Origin: Amycolatopsis rifamycinica
GTDB taxonomy: Bacteria; Actinomycetota; Actinomycetes; Mycobacteriales; Pseudonocardiaceae
Reading direction: 5' to 3'
NCBI RefSeq assembly: GCF_000695625.1
Contig: NZ_JMQI01000026.1
Location: forward strand, 124,001 to 188,000
Length of the DNA stretch: 64,000 bases
Shown here: piece after piece, positions 43,624 to 64,000 of the stretch
How positions within the stretch are numbered: the first letter of the stretch is position 1
Layout of the letters: every line of letters begins with the position of its first letter
Program-made: the position numbers and the translations under genes
Notes under the pieces: generated by a model
Told to the model about the DNA's origin: nothing
Databases searched by the model: none
The model's input: the letters and a program-made list of their open reading frames with translations, nothing else

Positions 43624-46600
43624 TCAGGCGAGCCACCGGTCGACCGCGCGTGCCACCTCCCGCGCGTTCTCCTGTTCCATCACGTTCATGTGGTGCCCCG
43701 GCACCTCGACCGTCTCGTCGGCGAAGGGGATCTCGTGCCGCCAGATGGGGTGGTCGGGACCGACGCCGTCGCCCTCGGAAGGGAGCGGGTCCTGCGCCCG
43801 GACGAACAGCATCGGTGCCTTCGTCGCGCGCGGGGTGAACGTGTCCAGCACGTTGAGGTAGCCGCCCATCCCGGTGAGCCGGGCGTGGCCGATGCGGCCG
43901 AAGAAGTCCTCGCGCGCGAACATCTCGTCGGCCAGGGTCGGCTCGATCAGCGGCAGGTCCGCGTCGAAGAAGTACGTGTCGACGAGGACCACGCCCGCAG
44001 GGGTGCGGCCGCGGTGCTCCAGGCGCAGGGCCGCCGCCGTGGCCAGCCAGCCCCCCGCCGAATAGCCGACCAGCGCGAACGGCTCCCCGTCCGCGGCCCG
44101 CTCCACCGAATCCGCCAGCAGGCCGGCCATCGCGTCGAACGACGCCGGCAGCTTCTCCCGCGCGTCGGCGTACCCCGGCAGGTACACGACCGAGACGTCC
44201 CTGACGCCTTGCAGTTCGGCCGCGAACCGCGCGTAGTGCAGCGGGCTCGACGACGCCGCCAGCGTGGGGACGCAGATCAGCCGCGGCCGCGCGGGGCCGG
44301 TGGCCAGGGTGACCGGCGGCGGCAGTTCCGCCAGGTAGGCCGCGTCGTCGTACTTCGGCCGCAGCCGCGCCGCCGCGCGGAGGAACTCGTTGCCGGCGAC
44401 GATGTCCCGCCGTTCCCAGGCCTGGCGGTACAGGGCGTTGACGGTGTCGCCCGCGTCCGCCGGGGCGGCGGGGCGGCCGGGCGCCAGCTCCCCGGCGAGG
44501 CGGCCGGCCAGCGCCGCGGGCGTGGCCAGGTCGAAGACGACCGACACGGGCAGCCGCGTCCCGGTCGCCGCGGCGAGGCGGTTGCGCAGTTCGACCGCCG
44601 TGAGCGAGTCGAACCCGGCTTCGAGGAAGGGCCGCCCGGCGGTGATCGCGTCCGCGCCCGCGTGGCCGAGCACGACGGCGGCCTCCTGCCGCACCAATTC
44701 CAGGACGCGGGCCCGGCGGTCCTCCTCGGACAGTTCGGCGAGCCCGCCGGCGAACGACCCGGCGGAATCGGGCGCGGTTTTCGCCGCCCGCCGGACGGGG
44801 GCCCGGACCAGCCCGCGCAGCAGCGCCGGCACCCGCTCGCCGGAGTTCCGGAGCACGGCCCGGTCGAGCCCGATCGGCACCACGACCGCCTCTTCACCGG
44901 CGAGCGCCGCGTCGAAGAGCCGCAGACCGTCCTCTTCGGACAGTGCGACGACGCCGGCGCGGGCCATCCGGTTTCGGTCGGCGGCGCCGAGGCCGCCCGC
45001 CATGCCGTCGTGCTGCTGCCACAGGCCCCAGGCGAGGGCCGTGGCGGGCAGGCCGTCGGCCCGGCGCCGCCGGGCCAGCGCGTCGGCGAAGGCGTTCGCG
45101 GCGGCGTAGCCGGCCTGTCCCGGCGCGCCGAACTGGCCGGCGGCCGAGGAGAACAGGACGAACGCCGCCAGACCGAGGTCCCGGGTCAGCTCGTCGAGGA
45201 CGAGGCCGCCGTCGACCTTCGGCCGCAGGACGGCTTCGAGCTGCCCGGGCCGCAGCGAGGTGAGCACGCCGTCGTCGAGCACGCCGGCGGTGTGCAGCAC
45301 GGCGGTGAGCGGATGCGCGGCGGGCACCGCGGCGAGCAGCGAGCGAACGGCTTCCCGATCGGCGACGTCACAGGCGGCGGCGGTCACATCGGCGCCCGCG
45401 CCGGTCAGCTCGGCGGCGAGGTCGGCGGCCCGTTCCGGCCGCCGGGCGGCGAGCAGCAGGTGCCGCACCCCGTGGACGCGGACGAGGTGCCGGGCGAGCA
45501 CGCGGGCCAGGTCCCCGGAGCCGCCGGTGAGGAGAACGGTTCCGTCGCGGTCGAAGGCGACCGGCCCGGCAGCGGAGGCGGCAGCGGTCAGCCGAGGCAC
45601 GCGGGCGGCGCCGTCGCGGAGCACGAGCTGCGGCTCACCGGTGGCCACGGCGCCGGCGAGCGCTTCGGCGGAGGCTTCGGTGGCGTCGCTGTCGACGAGG
45701 ACGAACCGGTCCGGGTGCTCCGCCTGCGCGGACCGCAGCAGGCCCCAGAGTGGAGCTTGGACCAGATCGGGAGCGGGGGCGGCGACCGCGTTGCGGGTGA
45801 CGAGCACGAGTTTCGAGCCGTCGAACCGCGCCTCTTCGACCCAAAAACGGGCGAGGGCGAGGGTGCGCTGGACGGCATCACGAACGGCGGCGGCGCTCAC
45901 GGCGGACGCGGCCGGGGCGGCGCCGCGATCGGCCGAGCCGACGCTGCCCGGGCCGGCACCGCGCGGGACCGTTGCCCCCAGGCCGGCGTCGGCCGGGCCC
46001 GGGTCACCGGCAGGTACCGTGGCCAGCACCACCGGCGGCACCGCCGTCCCCGCGTCGAGGGCCCGGCCCAGCTCCGCCAGGTCGCCGTACTTCGCCGATA
46101 CCGTCACGTGTTCCGGTGCCGGGCCGACCACCGGCCACGCCGCCTGCTCGGCCGCCGCGAGTGGCAGCCGGGACCAGTCGACCCGCAGGAGCTCGCCCGC
46201 ACGGGGCCGGTCGCCCGGCCGGCCGGCCGGGCGCAGGACCAGGGACTCCACCGTCAGCACCGGCCGGCCGGCCGGATCCCACGCCACCAGCGAAAACGCT
46301 TCTCCCCCGGCCGGGGCGAGCCGGACCCGCAGGCTCGTCGCCCCCTCCGCGTGCAGGCGGACGCCGCTCCACGCGAACGGCAGCCGGGGTACTCCCGGCT
46401 CCGCCGCCGACGCGAGGCGTGCCGCCGCGTGCAGGGCCGCGTCGAGCAGGGCCGGGTGGATGCCGAACCCGTCCGCGTCGACCGGCAGCGTCACCTCGGC
46501 GAACACCTCCTCGCCCGCTCGCCACGCGGCGTCGAGGCCCTGGAACGCCGGGCCGTAGCCGAGTCCCGCGGCCGCCAGGTCGTCGTGCAGCTCCGGGACG

Positions 46601-49600
46601 GACAGCTCCTCGCCCGCCGGTGGCCAGTCCGGTGCCTCGCCGGGCACCTCGCCCGCCGCCACGACGACGGACCCCGTCGCGTGCCGCGTCCACGGCCCTT
46701 CGCCGGTCTGCGCGTGGACGCCGACCGTGCGGCGGCCCGACGGCTCGGGCGCGCCGAGCACCACCTGGACGCGGGTCGCCTCGTCCGGCAGGACCAGCGG
46801 GGCCTCGAGCGTCAGTTCTTCCAGCTGCCCGTACCCGGCTTCCGCCGCGGCCCGCAGCACCAGCTCCACGACGGCGGCACCCGGCAGCAGCCGCTTGCCC
46901 AGCACCTCGTGGTCGGCAGGCCACGACCCCGCCGCGGCCGGAAGCCGCCCGGTCAGCACCAGTGCACCGGTCGATGGCACCGGCACGCACGCGGTGAGCA
47001 GCGGGTGCCCGATCGCGGTGAGCCCGGCGGCTTCGACGCCCCCCGTCCGCGGCGGCTCCCGGAGCCAGAAGTGCTCGCGCTGGAAGGCGTAGGTCGGCAA
47101 GTCGACAGTGCGGCCCTCCGCGACCACCGCCGCCCAGTCCGGCGCCAGCGTCGTGAGCGCGCCGAAGAGCGTTTCCGGCTCCGGCCGCCCGCCCCGCAGC
47201 CCGGGCACGAAGCGGATGTCGCCGGTGCACGCCGGGCCCATCCCGGACAGCACGCCGCCGGGCCCGAGTTCCAGGGCGGTCGTCACGCCCGCGGTCCGCA
47301 GCTGCTCGACGGCGTCGGCGAAGCGCACGGTCGCGCGGACGTGCGTCACCCAGTAGTCCACAGTGGCCATGTCGGCGGCGCGGGACACCGTCGAGTGCAC
47401 CGGGATCAGCGGCTCGGCGAAGGTGAGGCCTTCGACGACGCGGCGGAACTCCGCCAGCATCGGCTCCATCAGCGGTGAGTGGAACGCGTGCGACACGGCG
47501 AGGGCCTTCGTCCGGCGGCCCTGCCCGGCGAACGTCTCCGCGATCCGCTCGACGTCCGCCCGCGCCCCGGACACCACGACCGCCCGCGGCCCGTTGACGG
47601 CGGCGATCCCGGTCGTGGCCCCCAGGAGCGGGCGCACTTCGGCCTCGGTGGCCTCGACGGCGGTCATCGCCCCGCCCGCGGGCAGGGCCTGCATCAGCGC
47701 GCCGCGAGCGGCGACCAGCGTCGCGGCGTCGTCGAGCGAGAAGATCCCGGCGGCGTGCGCGGCCGCGATCTCGCCGATCGAATGCCCGGCCAGCGTGTCC
47801 GGGAGCAGGCCCCACGACTCCAGCAGGCGGAACAGGGCAACCTCGACGGCGAACAACGCCGGCTGCGCGTACTCGGTGCGGTCGAGGGCTTCGGCGTCCC
47901 CGAAGACGACTTCCCGCACCGGCAGCGGGAACCGCGCGCACACCGCGTCGAAGGCCTCGGCGTAGACCGGGAACCGGTCGTACAGCTCACGGCCCATGCC
48001 GGCGCGCTGGGCGCCCTGGCCGGAGAACAGGAACGCCACCTTGCCCTCGGCGGCCGCTTCGGCTTCCGCCCGCGCGAGCGCGTCGAGCAGCGCCGTCCGG
48101 TCCGCTCCGGCGGCCACCGCCCGGAAGCCGAACCGGGACCGCGTGACGGCCAGTGATCGCGCGATGTCCACCACGGACAGTTCCGGCCGCTCCGCCACGA
48201 AGGACGCCAGGCGGGCGGCCTGGTCCCGCACGGCCTGGGCGGTCCTGCCGGACAGCACCCATGGCACCACCCCGGTTTCCGGGCCCGGCGCCGGTTCCTC
48301 GTCCGGAGGCACCTGCTCGACGATCACGTGCGCGTTCGTCCCGGACAGCCCGAACGCCGACACCCCGGCCCGGCGGGGGCGTCCGGTCTCCGGCCACGCC
48401 ACCGCCTCGGTGAGCAGCCGCACCGCCCCCTCGGTCCAGTCCACCTGCGGGGTCGGCTCGTCGACGTGCAACGTCCGCGGCAGCACACCCCGGCGCATCG
48501 CCTCGACCATCTTGATGACCCCGGCCACCCCCGCCGCCGCCTGCGTGTGCCCGATGTTCGACTTCACCGAACCCAGCCACAACGGCCGGTCCCCCGGCCG
48601 GTCCCGGCCGTACGTCGCCAGCAGCGCCTGCGCCTCGATCGGGTCGCCCAGTTTCGTGCCGGTGCCGTGCGCTTCGACGGCGTCGACGTCCGAAGTGGAC
48701 AGTCCGGCGTTCGCCAGTGCCGCCCGGATCACGCGCTGCTGCGCGGGTCCGTTCGGCGCGGTCAGGCCGCTGCTCGCGCCGTCGGAGTTGACCGCCGAGC
48801 CGCGGATCACCGCCAGCACCGGGTGACCGCGGCGGCGAGCTTCGGACAGCCGTTCCAGCAGCAGGATCCCGGCCCCTTCGGCCCAGCCGGTGCCGTCCGC
48901 CGCGGCGGCGAACGCCTTGCACCGGCCGTCCGGGGCGAGGCCGCGCTGCCGGGAGAACTCGAGGAACGCGGCCGGCGTGGCCAGGACGGTGACCCCGCCG
49001 GCCAGTGCGAGCGTGCATTCCCCGCGCCGCAGCGACTCGCTCGCCAGGTGCAGCGCCACCAGCGCCGACGAGCACGCCGTGTCCACCGTGATCGCCGGGC
49101 CTTCGAGACCGAGGGTGTAGGCGATCCGGCCGGAGGCGATACCGCCGGCGCTGCCCGTGCCGAGGAAGCCTTCGAGTCCTTCCGGCGCGCTGCCGTTCCA
49201 GACGCGGGCGCCGTACTCGGTGTAGATGACCCCGGCGAACACTCCCGTGCGGGTGCCGCGCAGCGACGCCGGGTCGATCCGGGCGCGTTCCACCGCCTCC
49301 CAGGCGGTCTCCAGCAGCAGCCGGTGCTGCGGGTCGGTGGCCAGTGCTTCGCGCGGGCTGATCCCGAAGAAGCCGGCGTCGAACTCGGCCGCGCCGGGCA
49401 GGAACGCGCCCGCCGCGGTGGTGGACGTGCCGGGGTGGTCGGGGTCGGGGTCGAACAGCCCGCCGAGGTCCCAGCCCCGGTCGGCCGGGAACTCGCCGAC
49501 CGCGTCGACGCCGTCGGCGACCAGCCGCCACAGCTGCTCCGGCGACTCGGCCCCGCCGGGGAAGCGGCAGGCCGTCCCGATGATCGCGATCGGCTCCCTG

Positions 49601-49695
49601 GCTCGCTCTTCGAGTTCGCGCTGTTTCTGCCGGGCGTCGCGTGCCTCGGTGACCGCGCGCTTGAGGTAGGCGCGGAGCTGGTCCTGCGAGGCCAT
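43624..49695 (-). CDS. Type I PKS, terminal module with thioesterase: KS-AT-DH-KR-ACP-TE
   Basis: 2023 aa from [10 protein letters not shown] at 49695, 1 nt after the previous stop (TGA C ATG). N-terminal coiled-coil docking segment 1-33. KS 34-460 (Cys208 in [21 protein letters not shown]). AT 553-850 (Ser639 in GHSIG; HAFH at 736-739, so malonyl-CoA). DH 897-1150 (His929 in [10 protein letters not shown], Asp1085 in [10 protein letters not shown]). KR about 1385-1600 (TGGSGDLAR, a variant cofactor loop; LDD 1473-1475, B-type; Ser1516, Tyr1530, Asn1534). No ER. ACP Ser1697 in AGFDSLT. TE 1800-2023 (Ser1879 in GYSAGG, Asp1906, His at 2001-2002). It adds the last two carbons as an alkene and releases or cyclises the chain. 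Confidence 0.97.
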   Translation of the reverse strand: MASQDQLRAYLKRAVTEARDARQKQRELEERAREPIAIIGTACRFPGGAESPEQLWRLVADGVDAVGEFPADRGWDLGGLFDPDPDHPGTSTTAAGAFLPGAAEFDAGFFGISPREALATDPQHRLLLETAWEAVERARIDPASLRGTRTGVFAGVIYTEYGARVWNGSAPEGLEGFLGTGSAGGIASGRIAYTLGLEGPAITVDTACSSALVALHLASESLRRGECTLALAGGVTVLATPAAFLEFSRQRGLAPDGRCKAFAAAADGTGWAEGAGILLLERLSEARRRGHPVLAVIRGSAVNSDGASSGLTAPNGPAQQRVIRAALANAGLSTSDVDAVEAHGTGTKLGDPIEAQALLATYGRDRPGDRPLWLGSVKSNIGHTQAAAGVAGVIKMVEAMRRGVLPRTLHVDEPTPQVDWTEGAVRLLTEAVAWPETGRPRRAGVSAFGLSGTNAHVIVEQVPPDEEPAPGPETGVVPWVLSGRTAQAVRDQAARLASFVAERPELSVVDIARSLAVTRSRFGFRAVAAGADRTALLDALARAEAEAAAEGKVAFLFSGQGAQRAGMGRELYDRFPVYAEAFDAVCARFPLPVREVVFGDAEALDRTEYAQPALFAVEVALFRLLESWGLLPDTLAGHSIGEIAAAHAAGIFSLDDAATLVAARGALMQALPAGGAMTAVEATEAEVRPLLGATTGIAAVNGPRAVVVSGARADVERIAETFAGQGRRTKALAVSHAFHSPLMEPMLAEFRRVVEGLTFAEPLIPVHSTVSRAADMATVDYWVTHVRATVRFADAVEQLRTAGVTTALELGPGGVLSGMGPACTGDIRFVPGLRGGRPEPETLFGALTTLAPDWAAVVAEGRTVDLPTYAFQREHFWLREPPRTGGVEAAGLTAIGHPLLTACVPVPSTGALVLTGRLPAAAGSWPADHEVLGKRLLPGAAVVELVLRAAAEAGYGQLEELTLEAPLVLPDEATRVQVVLGAPEPSGRRTVGVHAQTGEGPWTRHATGSVVVAAGEVPGEAPDWPPAGEELSVPELHDDLAAAGLGYGPAFQGLDAAWRAGEEVFAEVTLPVDADGFGIHPALLDAALHAAARLASAAEPGVPRLPFAWSGVRLHAEGATSLRVRLAPAGGEAFSLVAWDPAGRPVLTVESLVLRPAGRPGDRPRAGELLRVDWSRLPLAAAEQAAWPVVGPAPEHVTVSAKYGDLAELGRALDAGTAVPPVVLATVPAGDPGPADAGLGATVPRGAGPGSVGSADRGAAPAASAVSAAAVRDAVQRTLALARFWVEEARFDGSKLVLVTRNAVAAPAPDLVQAPLWGLLRSAQAEHPDRFVLVDSDATEASAEALAGAVATGEPQLVLRDGAARVPRLTAAASAAGPVAFDRDGTVLLTGGSGDLARVLARHLVRVHGVRHLLLAARRPERAADLAAELTGAGADVTAAACDVADREAVRSLLAAVPAAHPLTAVLHTAGVLDDGVLTSLRPGQLEAVLRPKVDGGLVLDELTRDLGLAAFVLFSSAAGQFGAPGQAGYAAANAFADALARRRRADGLPATALAWGLWQQHDGMAGGLGAADRNRMARAGVVALSEEDGLRLFDAALAGEEAVVVPIGLDRAVLRNSGERVPALLRGLVRAPVRRAAKTAPDSAGSFAGGLAELSEEDRRARVLELVRQEAAVVLGHAGADAITAGRPFLEAGFDSLTAVELRNRLAAATGTRLPVSVVFDLATPAALAGRLAGELAPGRPAAPADAGDTVNALYRQAWERRDIVAGNEFLRAAARLRPKYDDAAYLAELPPPVTLATGPARPRLICVPTLAASSSPLHYARFAAELQGVRDVSVVYLPGYADAREKLPASFDAMAGLLADSVERAADGEPFALVGYSAGGWLATAAALRLEHRGRTPAGVVLVDTYFFDADLPLIEPTLADEMFAREDFFGRIGHARLTGMGGYLNVLDTFTPRATKAPMLFVRAQDPLPSEGDGVGPDHPIWRHEIPFADETVEVPGHHMNVMEQENAREVARAVDRWLA

Positions 49696-49696
49696 G

Positions 49697-59290
<9,594 letters not shown>

Positions 59291-59297
59291 CGTCAGC

Positions 59298-62200
59298 TCA
59301 CGTTTCGTCGGGAGGGTCGGCGGGGTCGCCGAGGGCGAGCCGGACCAGGTCGGCGACGTCCATCGCGTCGATCCGGTCGTCGTGGGCGGGCGCCGCCGCC
59401 AGGTCGAGGACGGTGCGCACCAGCCCGGCTTCTTTCAGGCGCGCGTAACCGAGGGCGGAGAGGGCGGCGCGGAAGTCCCGTTCTCCGGTGTCCGCCGGTT
59501 GCCTGCCCGTGTCGGGGACGAGCAGGGTGGTGAGGTGGCCGGCGATGTCGGCCGCGGTCGGGTGGTCGAAGACGAGGGTCGCGGGCAGCCGCAGGCCGGT
59601 CAGCTCCCCGAGCCGGCTCCGCAGTTCGACGGCGGTCAGCGAGTCGAAGCCGAGCTGCAGCAGTCCGCGATCGTCACGCACGTGCGCGGGATTCGCCAGC
59701 CCGAGCACGGCGGCGATCTGTTCCCGCACCAGCCCGAGCACGGCGGCCGGGCGGTCTTCCGCGGGCAGTGAGCCGAGCCGCTGGGCCCAGGTGCGGTCGG
59801 CCGCGGTGCGCCTGCCCGGCCGCACGAGCTTCCGCAGCACCGCGGGAACCGCGCCGGACGGCGAAGTGGGCAGCACGGCGGCGACGAGCCCGGTGACCGC
59901 GATCCGCCGCACGGCTTCGACGAAGTCACTCGGCGAATGGTCCGGCGGTGGTGCCTCGGGAAGCCCCCAGGTGAGGGTCCGGGTCGAGTGTCCCAGTGCT
60001 CGCCGGTGGGCGGCCAGCGCCTCGGCGAGCGGGCTGCCGGCCGGGCCGGTGATCACGATCAGCTCGCCCGAGGCGGGCAGCGACGGAAGATCGGCCGGGG
60101 ACGCGATCCGCACCCAGCCGGGAGAGCCGGGGTCATCAGCGGCCCGGCCGGCAGCCCGCGCACCGGGCCCGGCGCCGGCAGCAGGCCCGCCCGCCGCAGC
60201 ACCGGAACCGGCAACCACGTCGGCCGCTTCGCCGGGTGCCTCGATCTCCGCCCCGGCCACCACGACCGTGCCGGTGAAGGGTTCCGGCTCCGCCGGCGAC
60301 GGCTGCACCCGCTCCAGCCGCGGGACGTGCACCGCTCCCCCGCGTACCGCCAGTTCCGGCTCGCCGAGCGCCGCGGCCGCCTTGGCCAGGTTCTCCGCGT
60401 CCGGTGAGTCGTCGAGGTCCGCCAGGACGATGCGCTTCTCCGCGAGTCCGCGGATCGCGCTCCACACCGCCGCCCGAGCCGGGTCGGGCAGCTCCGCGTC
60501 GGACACCGCCACCGCTGCGCGGGTGGCCACGATCACCGGGCCCGGGCCCGGGCCCGCCGTGCGGACCCACTCGAGCGCTTCCGCCGGGTCGTCGCAGATC
60601 CGCAGTGCACCCTCCGGCGGCCCGGGAAGGGCCGGCAACGGCACCCATCCGAGCCGGAAGAGCGCGGCCTGGCCCGGCGGCCCGGCCGGCACCGGCCGCA
60701 GGGTCAGTGACTCGGCCGACAGCACCGGCGACCCGGCCGAATCGGTCAGCTCCACCGCCAGCGCGTCCGCACCCGTCCGGTGCAGCCGGACCCGCGCCGC
60801 GGCGGCACCGGCGGCGTGCAGCGACACCCCGGACCACGCGAACGGCATGAGGTCCGGCCCGGACACCAGTCCGCCGGGGCCGATCGGCTGCAGTGCCGCG
60901 TCCAGCAGCGCCGGGTGGACGCCGTACCGGCCGGCGTCGGCCGCCTCGCGCTCGGGCAGGCGGACCTCCGCGAGCACGTCGGCGCCGTGCCGCCAGGCCC
61001 GTCCGGCACCCCGGAACGCCGGTCCGTAGTGGACACCCGCGTCGGCGAGCACGTCGTAGAGGCCGTCGAGGTCCAGTGGCTCGGCCCCCTCCGGCGGCCA
61101 CGGCCCGGTTCGCGGCGCCGGGACGTCCTCGGCCGCCGTCAGGGTGCCCTCGGCGTGCTGGGTCCAGGCCGTGTCCGCGCCCTCCGGCCGGGTGAACACC
61201 CGGAACGGGTGACGGCCGGTCGCGTCCGGCTCGTCGGCGACCAGCCGAAGCTGCAGGCCGCCCCGGCCGGGCAGGACCACCGGCGCGGCCAGGACGAGGT
61301 CCTCGACGCGGTCGCAGCCGAGGTGCTCGCCCGCGCGGAACGCGAGTTCCAGCATCGCCGTGCCCGGCAGCAGAGTCGTCTCGCGCAGGGCGTGCTCGCC
61401 CAGCCACGCCGGGGCCGACGCCGCGATCCGGCCGGTGAACACGACCGCCTCCGACCCCGGCACCGCGACGATCGCGCCCAGCAGGGGGTGCCCGAGCGGG
61501 GTCACCCCGGCCGACGACACGTCCGCCGCGGCAGTACCCGACCGCAGCCAGAACCGCTGCCGCCGGAACGGGTACGCGGGCAGGGGGATCCGCCGTCCGC
61601 CGGGCCGCAGCCCGGCCCAGTCGACTCCGACACCGCGGACGTGCAGTTCGGCCGCCGACGTGACGAACCGGGTGAGCCCGCCTTCGCCGCGGCGGAGCGT
61701 GCCGGTCACGACCGGGGCCGGGGTGCCGGGCTCGTCGAGCAGTTCCCGGATCGCCGCCGGCAGCACCGGGTGCGGGCCGATCTCGACGAACGTCGTGTGC
61801 TTCTGCTCGGCCAGCGCCCGGACCGCCCGGTCGAACCGCACCGGCTGCCGCAGGTTGCGGTACCAGTAGCCGGCGTCCAGCTCGTTCCCGTCGAGCACGT
61901 CCCCCGTGACCGTCGAGTAGAACGCCACCTCGCCGGTCCGGGGGCGGACCGGGGCGAACGCGGCGAGCAGCTCGTCACGGATCGGTTCCACCGCCGGGGA
62001 GTGCGACGCGAACGCGGCCGGGATCAGCCGGGCCCGCACGCCCTCCGCCGCGCAGCGGGCGACCAGTTCGTGCAGCGCGCCGAGGTCACCGGCGACGGCG
62101 ACCGAGTTCGGCCCGTTGACCGCCGCGATCGAGAGCCGGTCACCCCAGCCGGCGACGAGTCCGGCCGCGGCTTCTTCGCCGAGCGCGACCGGCGCCATGC

Positions 62201-64000
62201 TGCCGCGCCCGATGAGCACCCGGGAAATGGCGCTGCGCGAGGCGATCACGCGGGCGGCGTCCGCAAGGGACAGTGCGCCGGCGACGCAGGCCGCGGCGAT
62301 CTCGCCCTGGCTGTGCCCGACCACCGCGTCCGGCCGCACGCCGGCGGCCGCCCACAGCTCGGCCAGGGAGACCATGACGGCGAACAGCGCGGGCTGGACG
62401 ACCTCGACGTCGTCGAGCGAGGGCGCGCCCGGTGCGCCGCGCAGGACGTCGCGCACGGACCAGCCGGTGAACTCCGCCAGCGCCGCGTCGCAGTCACGCA
62501 TCCGCCGCGCGAAGACGGGCGAGCTGTCGAGCAGTTCGACGCCCATGCCCGCCCACTGGCCGCCCTGCCCGGGGAACACGAAGACGGTCCGGCCCGGGGT
62601 CCCGGCGGTCCCGCGCACCACGGCGGGATCGCGGCGGCCCTCGGCCAGCGCCGGCAGGGCCGGCGCGGCGACGACGACGGCCCGGTGCTCGAACCGCGGC
62701 AGCGCGGCCAGGCTGTGCGCCACGTCCGCGAGGTCTTCGGCTTCCAGGACGGTGGCGACCTGCCCCGCACGGGCCCGCAACGCCTCTTCGGACCGGGCCG
62801 AAAGCACCAGCGGCATCGGCTCCGCCGCGGGGCCGGCGGGCTCCGCGGGCGGCGCCTCGGCCGCCTGCTCCAGGATCAGGTGCGCGTTCGTCCCGCTGAT
62901 GCCGAACGAGGAGACGGCCGCCCGCGGCGCCCGGCCCGTCTCAGGCCAGGCGAGGTGCTCGGTCAGCAGGCGGACCGTGCCGGGCGACCAGTCGACGTGC
63001 GGGGTCGGCTCGTCGAGGTTGATCGTGCGCGGCAGTTCGCCGTGCCGCAGCGCCAGCACCATCTTGATCACGGCGGCGACCCCCGCCGCCGACTGGGCGT
63101 GGCCGATGTTGGACTTGAGCGAACCGAGCCACAGCGGGTGGTCCGCCGTCCGGTCACGGCCGTACGTCGCCAGCAGGGCCTGTGCCTCGATCGGGTCGCC
63201 GAGCCGGGTGCCGGTGCCGTGGGCCTCGACCGCGTCGACGTCCGAAGGGGACAGTCCGGCGTCGGCCAGCGCGGCGCGGATCACCCGTTGCTGCGACGGC
63301 CCGTTGGGCGCGGTCAGGCCGTTGCTCGCACCGTCGGAGTTGACCGCCGAGCCGCGGATCACGGCCAGTACCTCGTGCCCGTGGCGCCGTGCGTCGGACA
63401 GCCGTTCCAGCAGCAGCATCCCGACGCCTTCGCCCCACGCCGTGCCGTCGGCGGCCGCCGCGAACGGCTTGCACCGCCCGTCCGGCGCCAGTCCGCGCTG
63501 GCGGCTCAGCTCGACGAACAGGTCCGTGTTCGCCATGATCGCCGCCCCGCCGGACAGCGCGATCGAGCACTCTCCGCGGCGGATCGCCTGCACCGCCAGG
63601 TGCAGCGCCACCAGCGACGACGAACACGCCGTGTCCACGGTGAGGGCCGGGCCCTCCAGACCGAAGGTGTAGGCGATCCGGCCGGACAGGACGCTGGTCG
63701 TGCTGCCGGTCAGCCGGTAGCCCTCCAGCTCGCCGGGGAACTCGCGCGAGTCGGTGCCGTAGCCGAGCGACGCGCCGCCGACGAAGACGCCGAGCCGTTG
63801 CCCCCGCACGGAACCCGGGTCGATGCCCGCCGCTTCGAAGACCTCCCACGCGGTCTCCAGGAGCAACCGCTGCTGCGGGTCCATGGCCAGCGCTTCGCGC
63901 GGGCTGATCCCGAAGAACTCCGGGTCGAACTCGTCCGCGTCGTGCAGGAAGCCGCCCGCCCGCGCGTAGGTGGTGCCGGGGCGCTCGGGGTCCGGGTCGT
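59298..64000 (-). CDS. Type I PKS module with inactive reduction loop (partial, N-terminus beyond window)
   Basis: Open to the right edge; at least 1566 residues visible. KS (active Cys near 63626, in [23 protein letters not shown]). AT ([18 protein letters not shown] at 62012-62001 in place of YASH; methylmalonyl-type overall but uncertain). DH with His present but the motif altered ([11 protein letters not shown]: Glu where Gly is conserved) and Asp kept ([10 protein letters not shown]). The KR region is about 130-190 residues short: no TGGTGxLG loop, no Ser-Tyr-Asn; only its flanks ([11 protein letters not shown] ... [10 protein letters not shown]) remain. ACP Ser near 59642 (LGFDSLT). The C-terminal docking domain ends [14 protein letters not shown]. 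It probably leaves a ketone. Further modules may precede it outside the window. Confidence 0.95.
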   Translation of the reverse strand, partial: DPDPERPGTTYARAGGFLHDADEFDPEFFGISPREALAMDPQQRLLLETAWEVFEAAGIDPGSVRGQRLGVFVGGASLGYGTDSREFPGELEGYRLTGSTTSVLSGRIAYTFGLEGPALTVDTACSSSLVALHLAVQAIRRGECSIALSGGAAIMANTDLFVELSRQRGLAPDGRCKPFAAAADGTAWGEGVGMLLLERLSDARRHGHEVLAVIRGSAVNSDGASNGLTAPNGPSQQRVIRAALADAGLSPSDVDAVEAHGTGTRLGDPIEAQALLATYGRDRTADHPLWLGSLKSNIGHAQSAAGVAAVIKMVLALRHGELPRTINLDEPTPHVDWSPGTVRLLTEHLAWPETGRAPRAAVSSFGISGTNAHLILEQAAEAPPAEPAGPAAEPMPLVLSARSEEALRARAGQVATVLEAEDLADVAHSLAALPRFEHRAVVVAAPALPALAEGRRDPAVVRGTAGTPGRTVFVFPGQGGQWAGMGVELLDSSPVFARRMRDCDAALAEFTGWSVRDVLRGAPGAPSLDDVEVVQPALFAVMVSLAELWAAAGVRPDAVVGHSQGEIAAACVAGALSLADAARVIASRSAISRVLIGRGSMAPVALGEEAAAGLVAGWGDRLSIAAVNGPNSVAVAGDLGALHELVARCAAEGVRARLIPAAFASHSPAVEPIRDELLAAFAPVRPRTGEVAFYSTVTGDVLDGNELDAGYWYRNLRQPVRFDRAVRALAEQKHTTFVEIGPHPVLPAAIRELLDEPGTPAPVVTGTLRRGEGGLTRFVTSAAELHVRGVGVDWAGLRPGGRRIPLPAYPFRRQRFWLRSGTAAADVSSAGVTPLGHPLLGAIVAVPGSEAVVFTGRIAASAPAWLGEHALRETTLLPGTAMLELAFRAGEHLGCDRVEDLVLAAPVVLPGRGGLQLRLVADEPDATGRHPFRVFTRPEGADTAWTQHAEGTLTAAEDVPAPRTGPWPPEGAEPLDLDGLYDVLADAGVHYGPAFRGAGRAWRHGADVLAEVRLPEREAADAGRYGVHPALLDAALQPIGPGGLVSGPDLMPFAWSGVSLHAAGAAAARVRLHRTGADALAVELTDSAGSPVLSAESLTLRPVPAGPPGQAALFRLGWVPLPALPGPPEGALRICDDPAEALEWVRTAGPGPGPVIVATRAAVAVSDAELPDPARAAVWSAIRGLAEKRIVLADLDDSPDAENLAKAAAALGEPELAVRGGAVHVPRLERVQPSPAEPEPFTGTVVVAGAEIEAPGEAADVVAGSGAAAGGPAAGAGPGARAAGRAADDPGSPGWVRIASPADLPSLPASGELIVITGPAGSPLAEALAAHRRALGHSTRTLTWGLPEAPPPDHSPSDFVEAVRRIAVTGLVAAVLPTSPSGAVPAVLRKLVRPGRRTAADRTWAQRLGSLPAEDRPAAVLGLVREQIAAVLGLANPAHVRDDRGLLQLGFDSLTAVELRSRLGELTGLRLPATLVFDHPTAADIAGHLTTLLVPDTGRQPADTGERDFRAALSALGYARLKEAGLVRTVLDLAAAPAHDDRIDAMDVADLVRLALGDPADPPDET

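Noticed and set aside
43495..47478. 1327-codon + strand open frame opposite the PKS thioesterase module
   Set aside because: Composition is low-complexity Arg/Gly/Ala; the - strand carries unmistakable KS-AT-DH-KR-ACP-TE motifs. GC bias keeps antisense frames open.

Overview
The window is very GC-rich with strong third-position GC bias. Actinobacterial families are frequent (F420-type LLM oxidoreductase, CGNR zinc-finger protein, MEDS-domain proteins, DUF6131-like and DUF3558-like proteins), and a giant type I modular polyketide synthase (PKS) fills the right end. This fits a Streptomyces/Pseudonocardiaceae-type actinomycete, perhaps Amycolatopsis-like. The genus is inference; no rRNA or tRNA gene was seen.

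Left part (1-14.6 kb). A tightly overlapped + strand catabolic operon (FAD monooxygenase, CocE/NonD hydrolase, SnoaL-like, NIPSNAP-like, acetamidase/formamidase) comes first. An unrecognised 467-aa protein paired with a chymotrypsin-fold serine protease follows on the - strand, then a gadB-P450 pair. An amidase/DUF302-like pair faces a divergent TetR regulator across a short region holding two near-identical 22-bp palindromes. A CGNR regulator sits immediately upstream of a medium-chain reductase.

Middle (14.7-24.4 kb). Two consecutive MEDS-domain regulators (MEDS-STAS, then MEDS-ATPase) form a candidate partner-switching pair. msrB, a MOSC protein, an SDR remnant, an F420-type oxidoreductase, a FUSC-like membrane protein, a secreted serine hydrolase and a GntR/membrane-protein couple follow.

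24.6-34.5 kb is an acyl-CoA metabolism cluster: AMACR-type racemase, acyl-CoA dehydrogenase, SDR, a nitrilase/Lnt-type membrane protein, SCP-x thiolase, MaoC-type hydratase, divergent AraC regulator and acyl-CoA ligase. It looks like degradation of a branched acyl chain.

34.7-39.1 kb is a - strand group of a transmembrane Ser/Thr kinase, a secreted beta-helix protein, an FHA protein with a predicted winged-helix tail, and a four-helix membrane protein. It resembles the PknH/EmbR logic.

39.2-43.6 kb is a patchwork of small genes and debris: a secreted four-cysteine peptide, a frameshifted IS5-type transposase remnant, an AraC regulator, a monooxygenase N-terminus fused out of frame to a membrane-protein tail, an anti-sigma-type ATPase and a 51-aa membrane protein.

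43.6-64.0 kb holds three head-to-tail - strand PKS genes, the first cut by the window edge. Read in the order of synthesis they give: KS-AT-DH(altered)-KR(core deleted)-ACP; then KS-AT(malonyl)-KR(A-type)-ACP and KS-AT(methylmalonyl)-DH-KR(B-type)-ACP; then KS-AT(malonyl)-DH-KR(B-type)-ACP-TE. The predicted carboxyl end of the product is a 4-methyl-2,4-dienoyl unit with a C7 hydroxyl and a C9 ketone, released or cyclised by the thioesterase.
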